Positions 9,119 to 17,476 are shown, counted from the stretch's first letter. The stretch: 64,000 nt of DNA from Priestia megaterium (GCF_023824195.1 NZ_CP085442.1:3324001-3388000); one strand, 5' to 3'. Notes: a model not told the origin generated them from the sequence alone. Numbers and translations: made by a program.

Positions 9119-10549
9119 ATGGCGAGTGCTCAACCACACATAATTCAATCGCGTCAAGACATTATCAACTTTGTTAATTCAAATCCAGTTACCTCTAAAA
9201 GCTGGAAAATCATTTTAGTAGCGTTAGGCGGCATTTTTGTCGATGCCTATGACTTTACCAGTCTCGGAATTGGAGCTGATCAGTTAAAGGAACAATTTAA
9301 GCTTTCTCCTGCCGGCCTTGGAAGTCTTACAGCTATTATGGCCCTTGGCGCTTTGTTAGGAGCTACTGTAGGAGGATACTACACCGACAAATTCGGCCGC
9401 AACAAAATGTTTTTAATCGATTTATTTTTTATGGTGTTCTCCGCTCTTGGCGCTGCTTTAGCAACTGATTTAGTTTGGTTATTTATCTTTCGATTTTTAA
9501 TGGGTGTAGGCGTAGGACTAGATGTTCCGGTAGCGCTCAGCTTTATTGCCGAGTTTAGTAATTTAAAGAAAAAAGGCCAATACGTGAACTTGTGGTGTCC
9601 ACTGTGGTACGTGGCCGCAACTGTTACTGGACTTGTTGTTCTTCCTTTTTATCTGCTGGGGCAGCACGAAGATATTTGGCGCTGGTCGGTAGGATTTGGA
9701 GCAGTTGCTGCACTAATCGTGTTAATTTTGCGCTACCGTTATATGGATGAAAGCCCGATGTGGGCCGCTCATCACCTTCCGCTTAAAGAAGCTGTCAAGG
9801 TGTTAGAGAAAACCTATGACATACAAGTCACGGTAGCTAAAAATGCAAAAGAAGAACCTTTATCCCGTTCAAAAAAACTGTCTTATAAAGCTATTTTCCA
9901 AGGGAAATATCGGGCTCGGACATTTTTAGCTTCCATCATTACGGCCACTCAAAGTATGCAGTACTTTGCCGTTGGTTTCTATATCCCAACCATTTCCACG
10001 CTTATTTTTGGCAAAGGAATGATTTATGCAATTATCGGTACTCTTTTCTTTAATTTATTTGGGATTATTGGCGGCTTTACACAATCGCGACTAACTGAAC
10101 AAGTCGGCATAAGAAAACTTGCGATTACAGGCTATACCATTTGTTCTTTAAGCTTAGTCCTGATGGGGCTCACAGGCGATACTCATTTTATTGCGCTGCC
10201 AATTTTATTTATTGCTTTATTTATTTTTGGTCAATCTTTTGGCCCCGGAGCGCAAGGGATGACGATGGCCACTCTTTCTTACCCGACTGAACTGCGAGGG
10301 CTGGGCTCCGGATGGGGGCAAGGAACAACGCGTATCGGCAGTATTTTAGGTTTTTACTTATTCCCGGTTGTACTTTCAATTGGCGGGATCTATACGACGT
10401 TTCTCGTCCTTACAATCGTTCCCGTTATTGGGCTGATCGCAACGGTTCTTATTAAGTGGGAGCCTATTGGCACGGATGTCGAAAAAGAAGAAGAACAAGG
10501 ATTTGAAAGCAATAAAAGCTTTAGTAAAAAAAGTGAGGTTTATCACTAA
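9119..10549 (+). CDS. MFS transporter, sugar/acid-porter-like, in the sulfur block
   Basis: A 476-residue carrier with about 12 transmembrane segments, a long central cytoplasmic loop (about 210-270), and the MFS loop signature GGYYTDKFGRNKMF after helix 2. GRFLMGVGVGLD-like helix 4 (here RFLMGVGVGLDVPV) and PTELRGLGSGWGQG near the C-terminus suit the sugar/organic-acid porter subgroup. Ribosome site AAGGAGGTC. Substrate unknown, but the gene is divergent from the flavoprotein-ferredoxin unit and has the same attenuator-like leader, so an organosulfur substrate is a reasonable guess. Confidence 0.85.
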   Translation: MASAQPHIIQSRQDIINFVNSNPVTSKSWKIILVALGGIFVDAYDFTSLGIGADQLKEQFKLSPAGLGSLTAIMALGALLGATVGGYYTDKFGRNKMFLIDLFFMVFSALGAALATDLVWLFIFRFLMGVGVGLDVPVALSFIAEFSNLKKKGQYVNLWCPLWYVAATVTGLVVLPFYLLGQHEDIWRWSVGFGAVAALIVLILRYRYMDESPMWAAHHLPLKEAVKVLEKTYDIQVTVAKNAKEEPLSRSKKLSYKAIFQGKYRARTFLASIITATQSMQYFAVGFYIPTISTLIFGKGMIYAIIGTLFFNLFGIIGGFTQSRLTEQVGIRKLAITGYTICSLSLVLMGLTGDTHFIALPILFIALFIFGQSFGPGAQGMTMATLSYPTELRGLGSGWGQGTTRIGSILGFYLFPVVLSIGGIYTTFLVLTIVPVIGLIATVLIKWEPIGTDVEKEEEQGFESNKSFSKKSEVYH

Positions 10550-10580
10550 CTATCATTCTAGTAAAACAGGCGAAACGCAA

Positions 10581-10618
10581 AACACCTTCAAGGCTAGTAT
10601 GCTTGAAGGTGTTTTTTT
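10581..10618 (+). terminator. Terminator after the MFS gene
   Basis: Twelve-pair stem AACACCTTCAAG / CTTGAAGGTGTT, nine-base loop, seven T. Confidence 0.9.
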
Positions 10619-10647
10619 AGGTCGATAAAATACATACTCGTAAATGG

Positions 10648-11190
10648 CTATGCAAAGCGCCCCATCACTACTGTGTTATAGAACTTGCCGTCAGACAGCA
10701 GCTTGTCATTTTTTAATACTCCTTCTATTTCAAACCCGAACTTTGTATATAAATCAATCGCTTTTTTATTGGTCTCTAGCACATTCAGCGTCATTTTCTT
10801 CATGCCCGCGCTATCTACCCACAGTAAGGATTGCTGTAAAAGCTCTTTGCCAATTCCGTATCCCCAACATTCTTTTGCGACGCACACACCAAACTCTACT
10901 TTATGAGCAAATCGTTTCAACTCGTTTCCTTCGCACCTTGAAAATCCGACAATTTCATTATGTACAACCGCTACTAAAAATAAGTTTCGTTTACTTTCCG
11001 TGTCACGACTAATAAGCTCTTCAAAGTCCCCTTTATTCATATACCCTTCTCCTGACTCACGATCTAAGTTTTCCGTTTCTCCGTCTAGCTGAACTCTGAG
11101 GTGAGACAATTCATCTGCATCGCTAGTGTCAGCTGGGCGAATGATGTATTGAAGTCCTTTTACCTTGTAAATCTGCTGGTTGATGACCAT
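10648..11190 (-). CDS. GNAT-family N-acetyltransferase
   Basis: A 180-residue protein with a GNAT fold. It begins with IIRPADTSDADELSHLR; the acetyl-CoA loop is VAKECWGYGIGKELL (R/Q-x-x-G-x-G/A form) near residue 108, and the fold ends NKKAIDLYTKFGFEIEG. Cytoplasmic. Substrate unknown; such proteins acetylate amines or protein N-termini. ATG preceded by GGAGGTATACG. Monocistronic; it converges on the MFS terminator. Confidence 0.85.
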   Translation of the reverse strand: MVINQQIYKVKGLQYIIRPADTSDADELSHLRVQLDGETENLDRESGEGYMNKGDFEELISRDTESKRNLFLVAVVHNEIVGFSRCEGNELKRFAHKVEFGVCVAKECWGYGIGKELLQQSLLWVDSAGMKKMTLNVLETNKKAIDLYTKFGFEIEGVLKNDKLLSDGKFYNTVVMGRFA

Positions 11191-11283
11191 CGTATACCTC
11201 CAAACGTCTTTGTTTCATTAAATCTATCAATTAGATGTAATTTCTTTTAATATAAATATTATACATACAGAGATGAAAGAGAG

Positions 11284-11757
11284 TTGAACAAATTGCTCTG
11301 GTTACTGCTTTCGATCCTATACGGTATTTACAAGTTCTATAAATCAAGGAGACCGCTAACGAAGTTTGACCATTTTTATGAGAAAGCGTTTGAGCTAGAA
11401 GAAAAAAAGCGATATGAAGATGCTCTTGATATACGCAACCAAGGGATCGAACTCCATACCCTTACCGATTTAGAACGAGCTGATTTACATTTAGCAAATG
11501 GGCGTATGCTTTTAAAACTAAAGCAATACGAAAAAGCAACAAAACACTACGATGCATCATTTAAGCTAGCAAAATACGAAAAATTTCCCTACTCAGAAGG
11601 ATTTGACGAAGTCATTGAAGCCTACTTGTATGCAGGACGTAAAGAAGATGCGCTGATAATCACCAATGACATGTTAAAACGGCAAAGCTATGATCAAAAA
11701 TTTAAAAAGCTAGAGCCTTTAAAAGAAAAGCTTCTTTCACTCAAAGACTCATGGTAA
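11284..11757 (+). CDS. Membrane-anchored TPR-like protein
   Basis: A 157-residue protein starting with TTG behind GATGAAAGAGAG. One N-terminal hydrophobic helix (about residues 3-18) is followed by TPR-like helical pairs: FYEKAFELEEKKRYEDALDI, LHLANGRMLLKLKQYEKATK, then VIEAYLYAGRKEDALII. Probably a cytoplasm-facing scaffold at the membrane; partner unknown. A 28-residue membrane peptide gene follows 48 bases downstream and may be co-transcribed. Confidence 0.7.
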   Translation: MNKLLWLLLSILYGIYKFYKSRRPLTKFDHFYEKAFELEEKKRYEDALDIRNQGIELHTLTDLERADLHLANGRMLLKLKQYEKATKHYDASFKLAKYEKFPYSEGFDEVIEAYLYAGRKEDALIITNDMLKRQSYDQKFKKLEPLKEKLLSLKDSW

Positions 11758-11805
11758 AATTAAACAAATGAAAGCGTGTTATTAAGAGCGACTGAGGTGA
11801 ACGTA

Positions 11806-11892
11806 ATGGTCATAACCGTTATTGTAGGAGTGTTGGGTTTGATTGGTTTAATTGCAGCAGGATTTGCGACTAATTATAAGGATACGAAGTAA
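11806..11892 (+). CDS. Putative 28-residue single-helix membrane peptide
   Basis: ATG preceded by GAGGTGA at proper spacing. The product is almost entirely one hydrophobic helix (MVITVIVGVLGLIGLIAAGF) followed by the polar tail ATNYKDTK. It resembles the many short membrane peptides of Bacillus, for example regulators or toxins, but no family is recognised. It could also be fortuitous, because the sequence is short. It lies between the TPR-like gene and dispersed repeat copy 1. Confidence 0.5.
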   Translation: MVITVIVGVLGLIGLIAAGFATNYKDTK

Positions 11893-11914
11893 GATGTCGT
11901 AAAGAAGAGAGGCT

Positions 11915-12166
11915 AGGACAAACGCAGGTTTCACGTATGTAGTAGCTTCTAGCTGTGGTTGGAGGGCGAGACGAAGACTCCTGCGGGGAAACCGGAATAG
12001 GTGAGACCCCGCAGAAGCGTATGCGACGAGGAGGCTCACCGGCCGCCCGCGGAAAGCGAAGTCTTGCACGGAAATCAACCGCGGTGTCACAAGCGATCCA
12101 TACGAGCTCCTTTGTCCCTTTTTCCGCCTTTAGATTGGGGTGATTTTATGTCTGAATCTCTTTTTT
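11915..12166. repeat. Dispersed structured repeat, copy 1
   Basis: About 250 bases with nested inverted repeats: CGTATG / CATACG outermost, then GTGGTTG / CAACCGC, then GCGAGAC / GTCTTGC, with a GC-rich centre. Related copies lie at 44517-44810 and 57951-58225. The right end carries an AGATT / AATCT hairpin followed by six T, and it abuts the stop codon of the amidohydrolase. Unlike the other copies it lacks the TCCGAACGAG hairpin module at the left. Short frames inside are not convincing genes. Confidence 0.85.
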
Positions 12167-13349
12167 AACGAGCCAACAGCTTTTCTGCGACGCGCAAAAA
12201 CATCTTTATTCCGACTTCAAGCGAGGCTTCATCTACCGTAAACTTCGGATGATGATGAGGGTATACGATGCCCTGTTCTTCATTTCGCGCTCCAATGTTA
12301 AAAAATGCTCCTTCCGTTTCCTGCAGGTAAGCTGAAAAATCTTCTCCACCCATTTTAGGGGACAGCGTTTTAACCCGTTCTTTTCCATATTCTTCGATAG
12401 CTGTTTCTTCAATTAAACGCGTAATTTCTTCAGAGTTAATGACGGGATGATACCCATTTTCATATGTGAAGGTGTACTCTGCACCGTAGGCTTCGGTTAG
12501 TCCTTTTACAATCCGGTCAATTTGTGCCGGAACTTTTTTTCGCAGAGCCGCGTCAAAGCTGCGAACGGTACCGTTAAGCTCCACTTTATCAGGAAGTACG
12601 TTGTGCGTAGTTCCTCCGTGGAATTGTGTAACTGATACGACTAATTTATCGATTGGATTCGTCGTTCTTGAAACAATCGTTTGGAGATTCGTCACAATTT
12701 GCGCTCCTACAACAATGGCATCAACTGCTTCATGAGGCGCTGCAGCGTGCCCTCCTTTTCCTTTAATCGATATGTTAAACGTATCAGGTGAAGCCATCAT
12801 AGGACCTGCAAGCACGCCGATTTCTCCGACGGGAAGACCAGAATTCAAATGCGTACCAATTACATAATCCACACCTTCCATTACGCCTTCTTTGACAAGC
12901 TCCTGCGCTCCCCCGGGCAGCAGCTCTTCTGCGTGTTGAAAAATCAAGCGAATTTCTCCTTTAAATTCATTTCCTAATTGAGAAAGAACAGAGGCTACTC
13001 CTAGCAAAATAGCCGTGTGACCGTCATGCCCGCATGCATGCATCACGCCTTTAGTATCCGAAGCAAATGCAAACGTGTTTTCTTCTTCAATCGGCAGCGC
13101 GTCCATATCCGCTCGGATCGCAACCACTTTTCCCTGCTCTTTTCCTATTAATCTAGCCACCACGCTTGTTGGTGTAGGACGAGTAATGATAAAGCTTCCA
13201 AACGAACGAAGCGTATCTTCAACAAACTGAGACGTTCGGTGTTCTTGAAACGATAATTCAGGATAGCGATGAAAATGTCTTCTCCACTCAATTACCTGCT
13301 TTTTTAAGCTTTCTGTGACGCTGTATTCACTGATTAATTTGACTGTCAT
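12165..13349 (-). CDS. M20-family amidohydrolase/deacylase (YxeP-like)
   Basis: A 394-residue zinc peptidase-like amidohydrolase. Motifs are RRHFHRYPELSFQE near residue 25, ADMDALPI, MHACGHDGHTA, QHAEE and the C-terminal MGGEDFSAYL. Cytoplasmic; the family removes acyl groups from N-acyl amino acids. The ATG at 13349 has AAAGGAGGGG at good spacing; an ATG two codons upstream is too close. The start overlaps the end of the monooxygenase gene by 23 bases, so the two are coupled. The pairing resembles B. subtilis yxeK/yxeP, where N-acetylated S-conjugates of cysteine are oxidised and deacetylated to release sulfur. The exact substrate here is inferred. Confidence 0.85.
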   Translation of the reverse strand: MTVKLISEYSVTESLKKQVIEWRRHFHRYPELSFQEHRTSQFVEDTLRSFGSFIITRPTPTSVVARLIGKEQGKVVAIRADMDALPIEEENTFAFASDTKGVMHACGHDGHTAILLGVASVLSQLGNEFKGEIRLIFQHAEELLPGGAQELVKEGVMEGVDYVIGTHLNSGLPVGEIGVLAGPMMASPDTFNISIKGKGGHAAAPHEAVDAIVVGAQIVTNLQTIVSRTTNPIDKLVVSVTQFHGGTTHNVLPDKVELNGTVRSFDAALRKKVPAQIDRIVKGLTEAYGAEYTFTYENGYHPVINSEEITRLIEETAIEEYGKERVKTLSPKMGGEDFSAYLQETEGAFFNIGARNEEQGIVYPHHHPKFTVDEASLEVGIKMFLRVAEKLLAR

Positions 13350-14679
13350 ACACATACCCCTCCTTTGTTTGACTATATCGATTGGCTGGAACGGAAAGGT
13401 TCAAATTTCCGCGCAGCGTACTGCTTTTATACGAAGTGTCGTAAAGCCCACGCTCTTGTAAAATAGGCACCACTTTTTCCACAAACTGATGAAACGTATC
13501 GCTCATAAACGGGCGAAGCACAAATCCATCCGCTGCTTCTTGCTCATGCCATTTTTGCATTTCATCCGCTACGTGCTCCGGGGTTCCTGAAAACGGCGAA
13601 CGAGGCAAAATTGTTTCAAGTGCCGCTTCTCTTAACGTTAACTTCCTAGCTGCTGCCGCTTGTTTAATTTTATTTGTAGTGCTTTGAAACGCATTTGCTC
13701 CTATATCCCCTAACTCTGGAAACGGTGCGTCTACGTCAAATTGATGAAAATCATAATCATCAAAAAAACGGGCTAAATATGTAATGGCATGATCGATTGG
13801 AATTAAAGCGGCAAGCTCTTGATATCTTCTTTCTACATCTTCCTCGCTATCTCCTATAATTAAATCAATACTTGGAAAAATGAGAAGTTCTTCAGGGGTT
13901 CTGCCGTGATCTCTTGCTCTATTTTTCATATCTTGATAGGATGCCTGCGCTTCTTCTAGTGTATGTGCATTGGTGTAAATCGCATCCGCATTTTCTGCGC
14001 CAAATCCTCTTCCTCTTTCTGATGAACCCGCTTGAAACACAACCGGATGTCCCTGCTTTGAACGAGCAATATTTAACGGCCCTTGAACTTGAAAGTGCTT
14101 GCCTTTAAATCCAAGAGTATGCATTTTCTTTGGATCAAAAAACTGACCGGTTTCTTTTTGATAGGTAAAAGCATCATCTTCCCACGAATCCCACAGCCCT
14201 TTTACTACGTCGAGATGCTCTTTTGCAATTTCGTATCGTTCGCTGTGAAGAGGAAGATATCCTCTGCTGTGATTGCGCGCTGCCCCTTCTTGTGGAGAAG
14301 TGACTAAGTTCCATCCCGCTCGCCCGCCGCTGATATGATCAAGAGACATCAGCTGACGAGCGATGGTAAAAGGCTCACTGAAACTTGTTGAAACCGTCCC
14401 AACTAAACCGATGTGATTCGTAGAAGCAGCAATAGCTGACAGTAGCGTAATGGGCTCAAAACGATTTAAAAAGTGAGGAATGGACTTTTCTGATATTGCT
14501 AACCCATCCGCAATAAAGACAAAGCTGAACAGTCCTTTTTCCAATATACGCGCTTGCCTCTTGTAAAACTCAATATTAATGCTCGCATCAGGCTCTACGT
14601 CCGGATGTCTCCATCCATCCGTCGTATTTCCAAGTCCTTTAATATTTGCTCCTAGCATTAGCTTTCTTTTTTTACTCAA
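13327..14679 (-). CDS. LLM-class FMN-dependent monooxygenase (NtaA/SnaA/DszA type)
   Basis: A 450-residue flavin monooxygenase of the luciferase-like superfamily, using FMNH2 from a partner reductase. Features are KLMLGANIKGLGN at the start, WRHPDVEPDASINI, SLDHISGGRAGWNLVTS near residue 130, VFQAGSSERGRGFGA and the C-terminal GFVLRPFMSDTF. I set the start at a TTG (14679), because AAAAAGGAGG lies eight bases upstream, after the leader terminator. Its neighbour is a deacylase, and its leader is shared with other sulfur genes, so oxidation of an organosulfur compound is likely. It is not possible to tell YxeK-like, DszA-like and NtaA-like substrates apart by eye. Confidence 0.85.
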   Translation of the reverse strand: MSKKRKLMLGANIKGLGNTTDGWRHPDVEPDASINIEFYKRQARILEKGLFSFVFIADGLAISEKSIPHFLNRFEPITLLSAIAASTNHIGLVGTVSTSFSEPFTIARQLMSLDHISGGRAGWNLVTSPQEGAARNHSRGYLPLHSERYEIAKEHLDVVKGLWDSWEDDAFTYQKETGQFFDPKKMHTLGFKGKHFQVQGPLNIARSKQGHPVVFQAGSSERGRGFGAENADAIYTNAHTLEEAQASYQDMKNRARDHGRTPEELLIFPSIDLIIGDSEEDVERRYQELAALIPIDHAITYLARFFDDYDFHQFDVDAPFPELGDIGANAFQSTTNKIKQAAAARKLTLREAALETILPRSPFSGTPEHVADEMQKWHEQEAADGFVLRPFMSDTFHQFVEKVVPILQERGLYDTSYKSSTLRGNLNLSVPANRYSQTKEGYVYDSQINQ

Positions 14680-14706
14680 CGTATACTTCCTCCTTTTTAC
14701 GACAAA

Positions 14707-14756
14707 TAAAAAAGAGATGCTTTGATTGTTCAAAGCATCTCCAGTCGTCTGGTCGA
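14707..14756 (-). promoter_or_regulatory. Sulfur leader C: hairpin overlapping an intrinsic terminator
   Basis: Read leftward: CCAG-ACGA-CTGG core (14756-14738 with flanks TCGA and AGA), then an 11-pair terminator GAGATGCTTTG / CAAAGCATCTC that starts inside the hairpin's 3' arm and ends in six T. Of the three outer pairs, two are kept. An extra upstream stem (GCTATTT / AAATAGC, around 14770-14795) lies in this leader only. Confidence 0.7.
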
Positions 14757-14823
14757 TTATTTTTAAACGGCTATTTATTTAGAGAAAATAGCTGTTGACC
14801 TCTCATTTATTTAGCATATTTGA

Positions 14824-14852
14824 ATAGTATACTCACTATTCCTATAAGTCAA
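14824..14852 (-). promoter_or_regulatory. Promoter C with GGAATA element shared with promoter D
   Basis: TTGACT (14852-14847), 17-base spacer, TACTAT (14829-14824). Just after the -35 box is TATAGGAATA, nearly the same as in the divergent promoter D. It may be a repressor site for a CymR-type sulfur regulator; that assignment is inference. Confidence 0.7.
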
Positions 14853-14941
14853 GTTTGTTTTTAGTTAAAATAGATGATCTCTTACTTCTTTAGTTAAACT
14901 TAATTACGATTTCATTCTTTTTAAATTTCTTAAAACTCACT

Positions 14942-14970
14942 TTGACTATCGGAATAACCGGTGATATAAC
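14942..14970 (+). promoter_or_regulatory. Promoter D of the sfnG unit
   Basis: TTGACT (14942-14947), 17-base spacer, TATAAC (14965-14970), with ATCGGAATAACC right after the -35 box as in promoter C. The divergent promoters C and D lie about 90 bases apart. Confidence 0.75.
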
Positions 14971-14996
14971 TATATGTACATTCAGCATCCGTACCG

Positions 14997-15053
14997 CCTG
15001 TCAGGCTACTGAAGGCTCTTATCTTCTCTTCAACTTGAAGCGAGATAAGAGCC
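14997..15053 (+). promoter_or_regulatory. Sulfur leader D: hairpin overlapping a terminator-like stem
   Basis: CCT-G-TCAG-GCTA-CTGA-AGG (14997-15015) shares its final GG with an 11-pair stem GGCTCTTATCT / AGATAAGAGCC (15014-15053). The closing pair of the inner stem is T-A here and C-G in copies A to C, a compensatory change. The T run is weak (TTTGGCATTT), so termination may be less efficient. Confidence 0.65.
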
Positions 15054-15125
15054 TTTGGCATTTAAGGAGATGAATGTTTTACCCAGCTCATTTATTTTCA
15101 CTACTTAACTAAGGAGGCGTTACAT

Positions 15126-16199
15126 ATGAGTTTGCAATTTGCTTATTGGGCCCCGAACGTAAGCGGAGGCCTTGTCATTTCCAACATTCCTCAAAAAACA
15201 GAGTGGTCATTTGAGGCAAACAGCCGGTATGCGCAAATTGCCGAGCAGGTGGGCTTTGATTATGTTCTCTTGCAAACTAGATTTTTTGCAAGCTATGGAG
15301 CTGAAAATCAACTAGAAGCTGCGACTCTCGCTTCTGCTCTGGCCGCCACTACTAAAAAAATCAACATTATTACAGCGGTTCTTCCGGGGTTATGGCATCC
15401 CGGCGTATTTGCTAAAATCATTTCGACTATTGATCATATCAGCAGCGGACGCGTCTCTGTGAACGTTGTAAGCGGCTGGTTTAAAGGCGAATTTAACGGC
15501 TACGGCGAACCATGGCTAGATCATGATGAGCGCTACCGCCGTTCTGAAGAATTTATTAACGTGCTTCGAGAACTATGGAAAAACGAAACGACTACGTTCA
15601 AAGGAGACTTTTACCGATTAAATGACGCACCGTTAAAACCAAAGCCTCTTCAGCCGCCAAAAGTATTTCAAGGAGGAAATTCTAAAGCCGCCCGTGAAAT
15701 GGCAGGCCGAGTATCAGACGTTTATTTCATGAACGGCAACTCGATTGAAAACTTAAAAAACCAAATTGAAGACGTAAAAGCAAACGCAAACGGCCGGGAT
15801 ATTCAATTTGGCGTAAACGGATTTGTCATTGTCCGTGAAACAGAAGAAGAAGCAAAACAAGTGCTAAAAGAAATTGTTCTACAAGCAGATAAAGAAGCCG
15901 TTGAAGGGTTTGAAAGTCAAGTGAAATTTGCAGGCAAAGCTTCTCCTCAAGGTGAAGGCATGTGGGCAAACTCTTCATTTGAAAACTTAGTTCAGTATAA
16001 TGACGGCTTCCGAACTGGCCTTATCGGCACAGCCGAACAAGTCGCCAATCAAATTATCGAACTGAAAAAAATTGGTGTGGATATTATTTTGACAGGCTTT
16101 TTACATTATGAAGAAGAAATCAAAACGTTTGGCGAAACCATTATTCCGCTCGTAAGACAAAAAGAACAGGAACTAAAAGAAAAAGCGGGCGCGTTGTAA
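15126..16199 (+). CDS. sfnG: SfnG-family FMN-dependent dimethylsulfone monooxygenase
   Basis: A 357-residue LLM-class flavin monooxygenase of the alkanesulfonate/dimethylsulfone branch. Supporting features are the start MSLQFAYWAPNVSGGLV, ATTKKINIITAVLPGLWHPG, DHISSGRVSVNVVSGW and the phosphate-binding FQGGNSKAAREMAG. It is expected to oxidise dimethylsulfone to methanesulfinate with reduced FMN and oxygen, releasing usable sulfur. The ribosome site is AAGGAGG. Co-transcribed with an SfnB-like dehydrogenase 42 bases downstream, behind leader D. Confidence 0.85.
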   Translation: MSLQFAYWAPNVSGGLVISNIPQKTEWSFEANSRYAQIAEQVGFDYVLLQTRFFASYGAENQLEAATLASALAATTKKINIITAVLPGLWHPGVFAKIISTIDHISSGRVSVNVVSGWFKGEFNGYGEPWLDHDERYRRSEEFINVLRELWKNETTTFKGDFYRLNDAPLKPKPLQPPKVFQGGNSKAAREMAGRVSDVYFMNGNSIENLKNQIEDVKANANGRDIQFGVNGFVIVRETEEEAKQVLKEIVLQADKEAVEGFESQVKFAGKASPQGEGMWANSSFENLVQYNDGFRTGLIGTAEQVANQIIELKKIGVDIILTGFLHYEEEIKTFGETIIPLVRQKEQELKEKAGAL

Positions 16200-16241
16200 A
16201 TAGTTTATCACAATGAACATTAAAATCTTTGGAGGTATGTT

Positions 16242-17462
16242 ATGTCAGTCGAAATTTCTGCACGTCCTGTATACAATCAATCTACGCGCGCTTATTACGC
16301 GTCCATCCGCGAGAAAATTGCGTCTCTCGTAGATGAAGTCATTCGGCCTAATGCAGCCCGTACAGATGAAGAAGGAGCTTTTCCACGAGAAAATTTAGAA
16401 GCGCTTATTAAAGCAGGCTGGGGAAACATTCTTGTACCAAAGGCATACAGCGGCTTAGAGCTTGATCACGTGGCTTTTGCAATTGTGGCTGAAGAAATTG
16501 CAAAAGCTTGTGCTTCCACTGCTTTAGTTTACGTGATGCATGTCGGAGCGGTTCAAACTATTACGCTGTACGGAAACGATGATCAAAAAAAACGCTGGTT
16601 ACAACCAATTGACCAAGGGCTGATTGGTACGTATTCTACAAGTGAAAAAGCCTCAGGAGGACATTGGTGGTACAACTTCAGTCAAGCACAGCGAAATGGC
16701 GAAGATTATGTAGTTAATGCTGACAAATCATTTACTACAAGCGCCGGGCAAGCTGATTTTTATGTGGTCCAAACACGCAGTCCTGAAGCACAAGAAGCAA
16801 CGGATATTAGCTTTTTTATTGTAGACGGAACATCAGACGGCATTACTGCAAGTCCATGGGAAGCGCTGGGCGTTCGCGGTAATCACAGCGGTCCCATTTC
16901 TTATAAAAATGTACACGTGCCAAAACAAGACCTTCTAGGCAGTGAAGAAACAGGGAAAGAAATCGTCTTAAACGGCGTTTCCCCTATTTATTTAATTGGC
17001 CTTGGTTCTGCTTGGCTTGGAGTAGCGGAACATGCGCTAGAGCTTGCGGTTAACCATGCAACGCGAACGATTCACCGCGATTTTAATAACCAGCTTAGCG
17101 ACTATCAAGTCATTCGCCAGCAGATTGCTGAAGCAAAAGTCCTCATTGAAAGCACAAAACCATGGCAAATTGACTTGGCAGAACAGCTTGATATTTTACA
17201 AGCTGAACAAAAAGCACAAGGTGTTCTTACCCTCCCGCTGACTGAATTTAAAGTGCACGCTTCAGAAGTAGCCAACAAAGCAACGCGAATTGCATTGGAT
17301 GTAAGCGGCGGATACGGCTATAAAAAAGGCCGTATTGAACGTTTGTTCCGAGATGCCAGAGCGGGCATTGCTATGGGCCCTTCTAATAATATTGCCAGAG
17401 AATGGATCGGAAAGAACCTTGTAGGGCTTCCGCTTGAACTTTGGATTAAAGGCGGAGAGTAA
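16242..17462 (+). CDS. SfnB-like acyl-CoA dehydrogenase-fold oxidoreductase (sulfur acquisition)
   Basis: A 406-residue flavoprotein of the acyl-CoA dehydrogenase family. Elements are the N-terminal helical domain (about 1-120), ALVYVMHVGAVQTI, TYSTSEKASGGHWWYNF, the beta domain with LGVRGNHSGPISYKNV, and a C-terminal helical domain ending DVSGGYGYKKGRIERLFRDARAG. Dehydrogenases of this type (SfnB, DszC-related) sit beside sulfone and sulfonate monooxygenases. Its start follows GGAGG. With sfnG it forms a two-gene operon ending in a strong terminator. Exact substrate unknown. Confidence 0.8.
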   Translation: MSVEISARPVYNQSTRAYYASIREKIASLVDEVIRPNAARTDEEGAFPRENLEALIKAGWGNILVPKAYSGLELDHVAFAIVAEEIAKACASTALVYVMHVGAVQTITLYGNDDQKKRWLQPIDQGLIGTYSTSEKASGGHWWYNFSQAQRNGEDYVVNADKSFTTSAGQADFYVVQTRSPEAQEATDISFFIVDGTSDGITASPWEALGVRGNHSGPISYKNVHVPKQDLLGSEETGKEIVLNGVSPIYLIGLGSAWLGVAEHALELAVNHATRTIHRDFNNQLSDYQVIRQQIAEAKVLIESTKPWQIDLAEQLDILQAEQKAQGVLTLPLTEFKVHASEVANKATRIALDVSGGYGYKKGRIERLFRDARAGIAMGPSNNIAREWIGKNLVGLPLELWIKGGE

Positions 17463-17476
17463 AGTTTAATATCGTA

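Noticed and set aside
11848..12143. Short proteins predicted inside repeat copies 1 and 2 (for example starting MVGGRDEDSCGE and MIVGQDEDSCGK)
   Set aside because: They are translations of the repeat, with no ribosome sites, and they break between copies.
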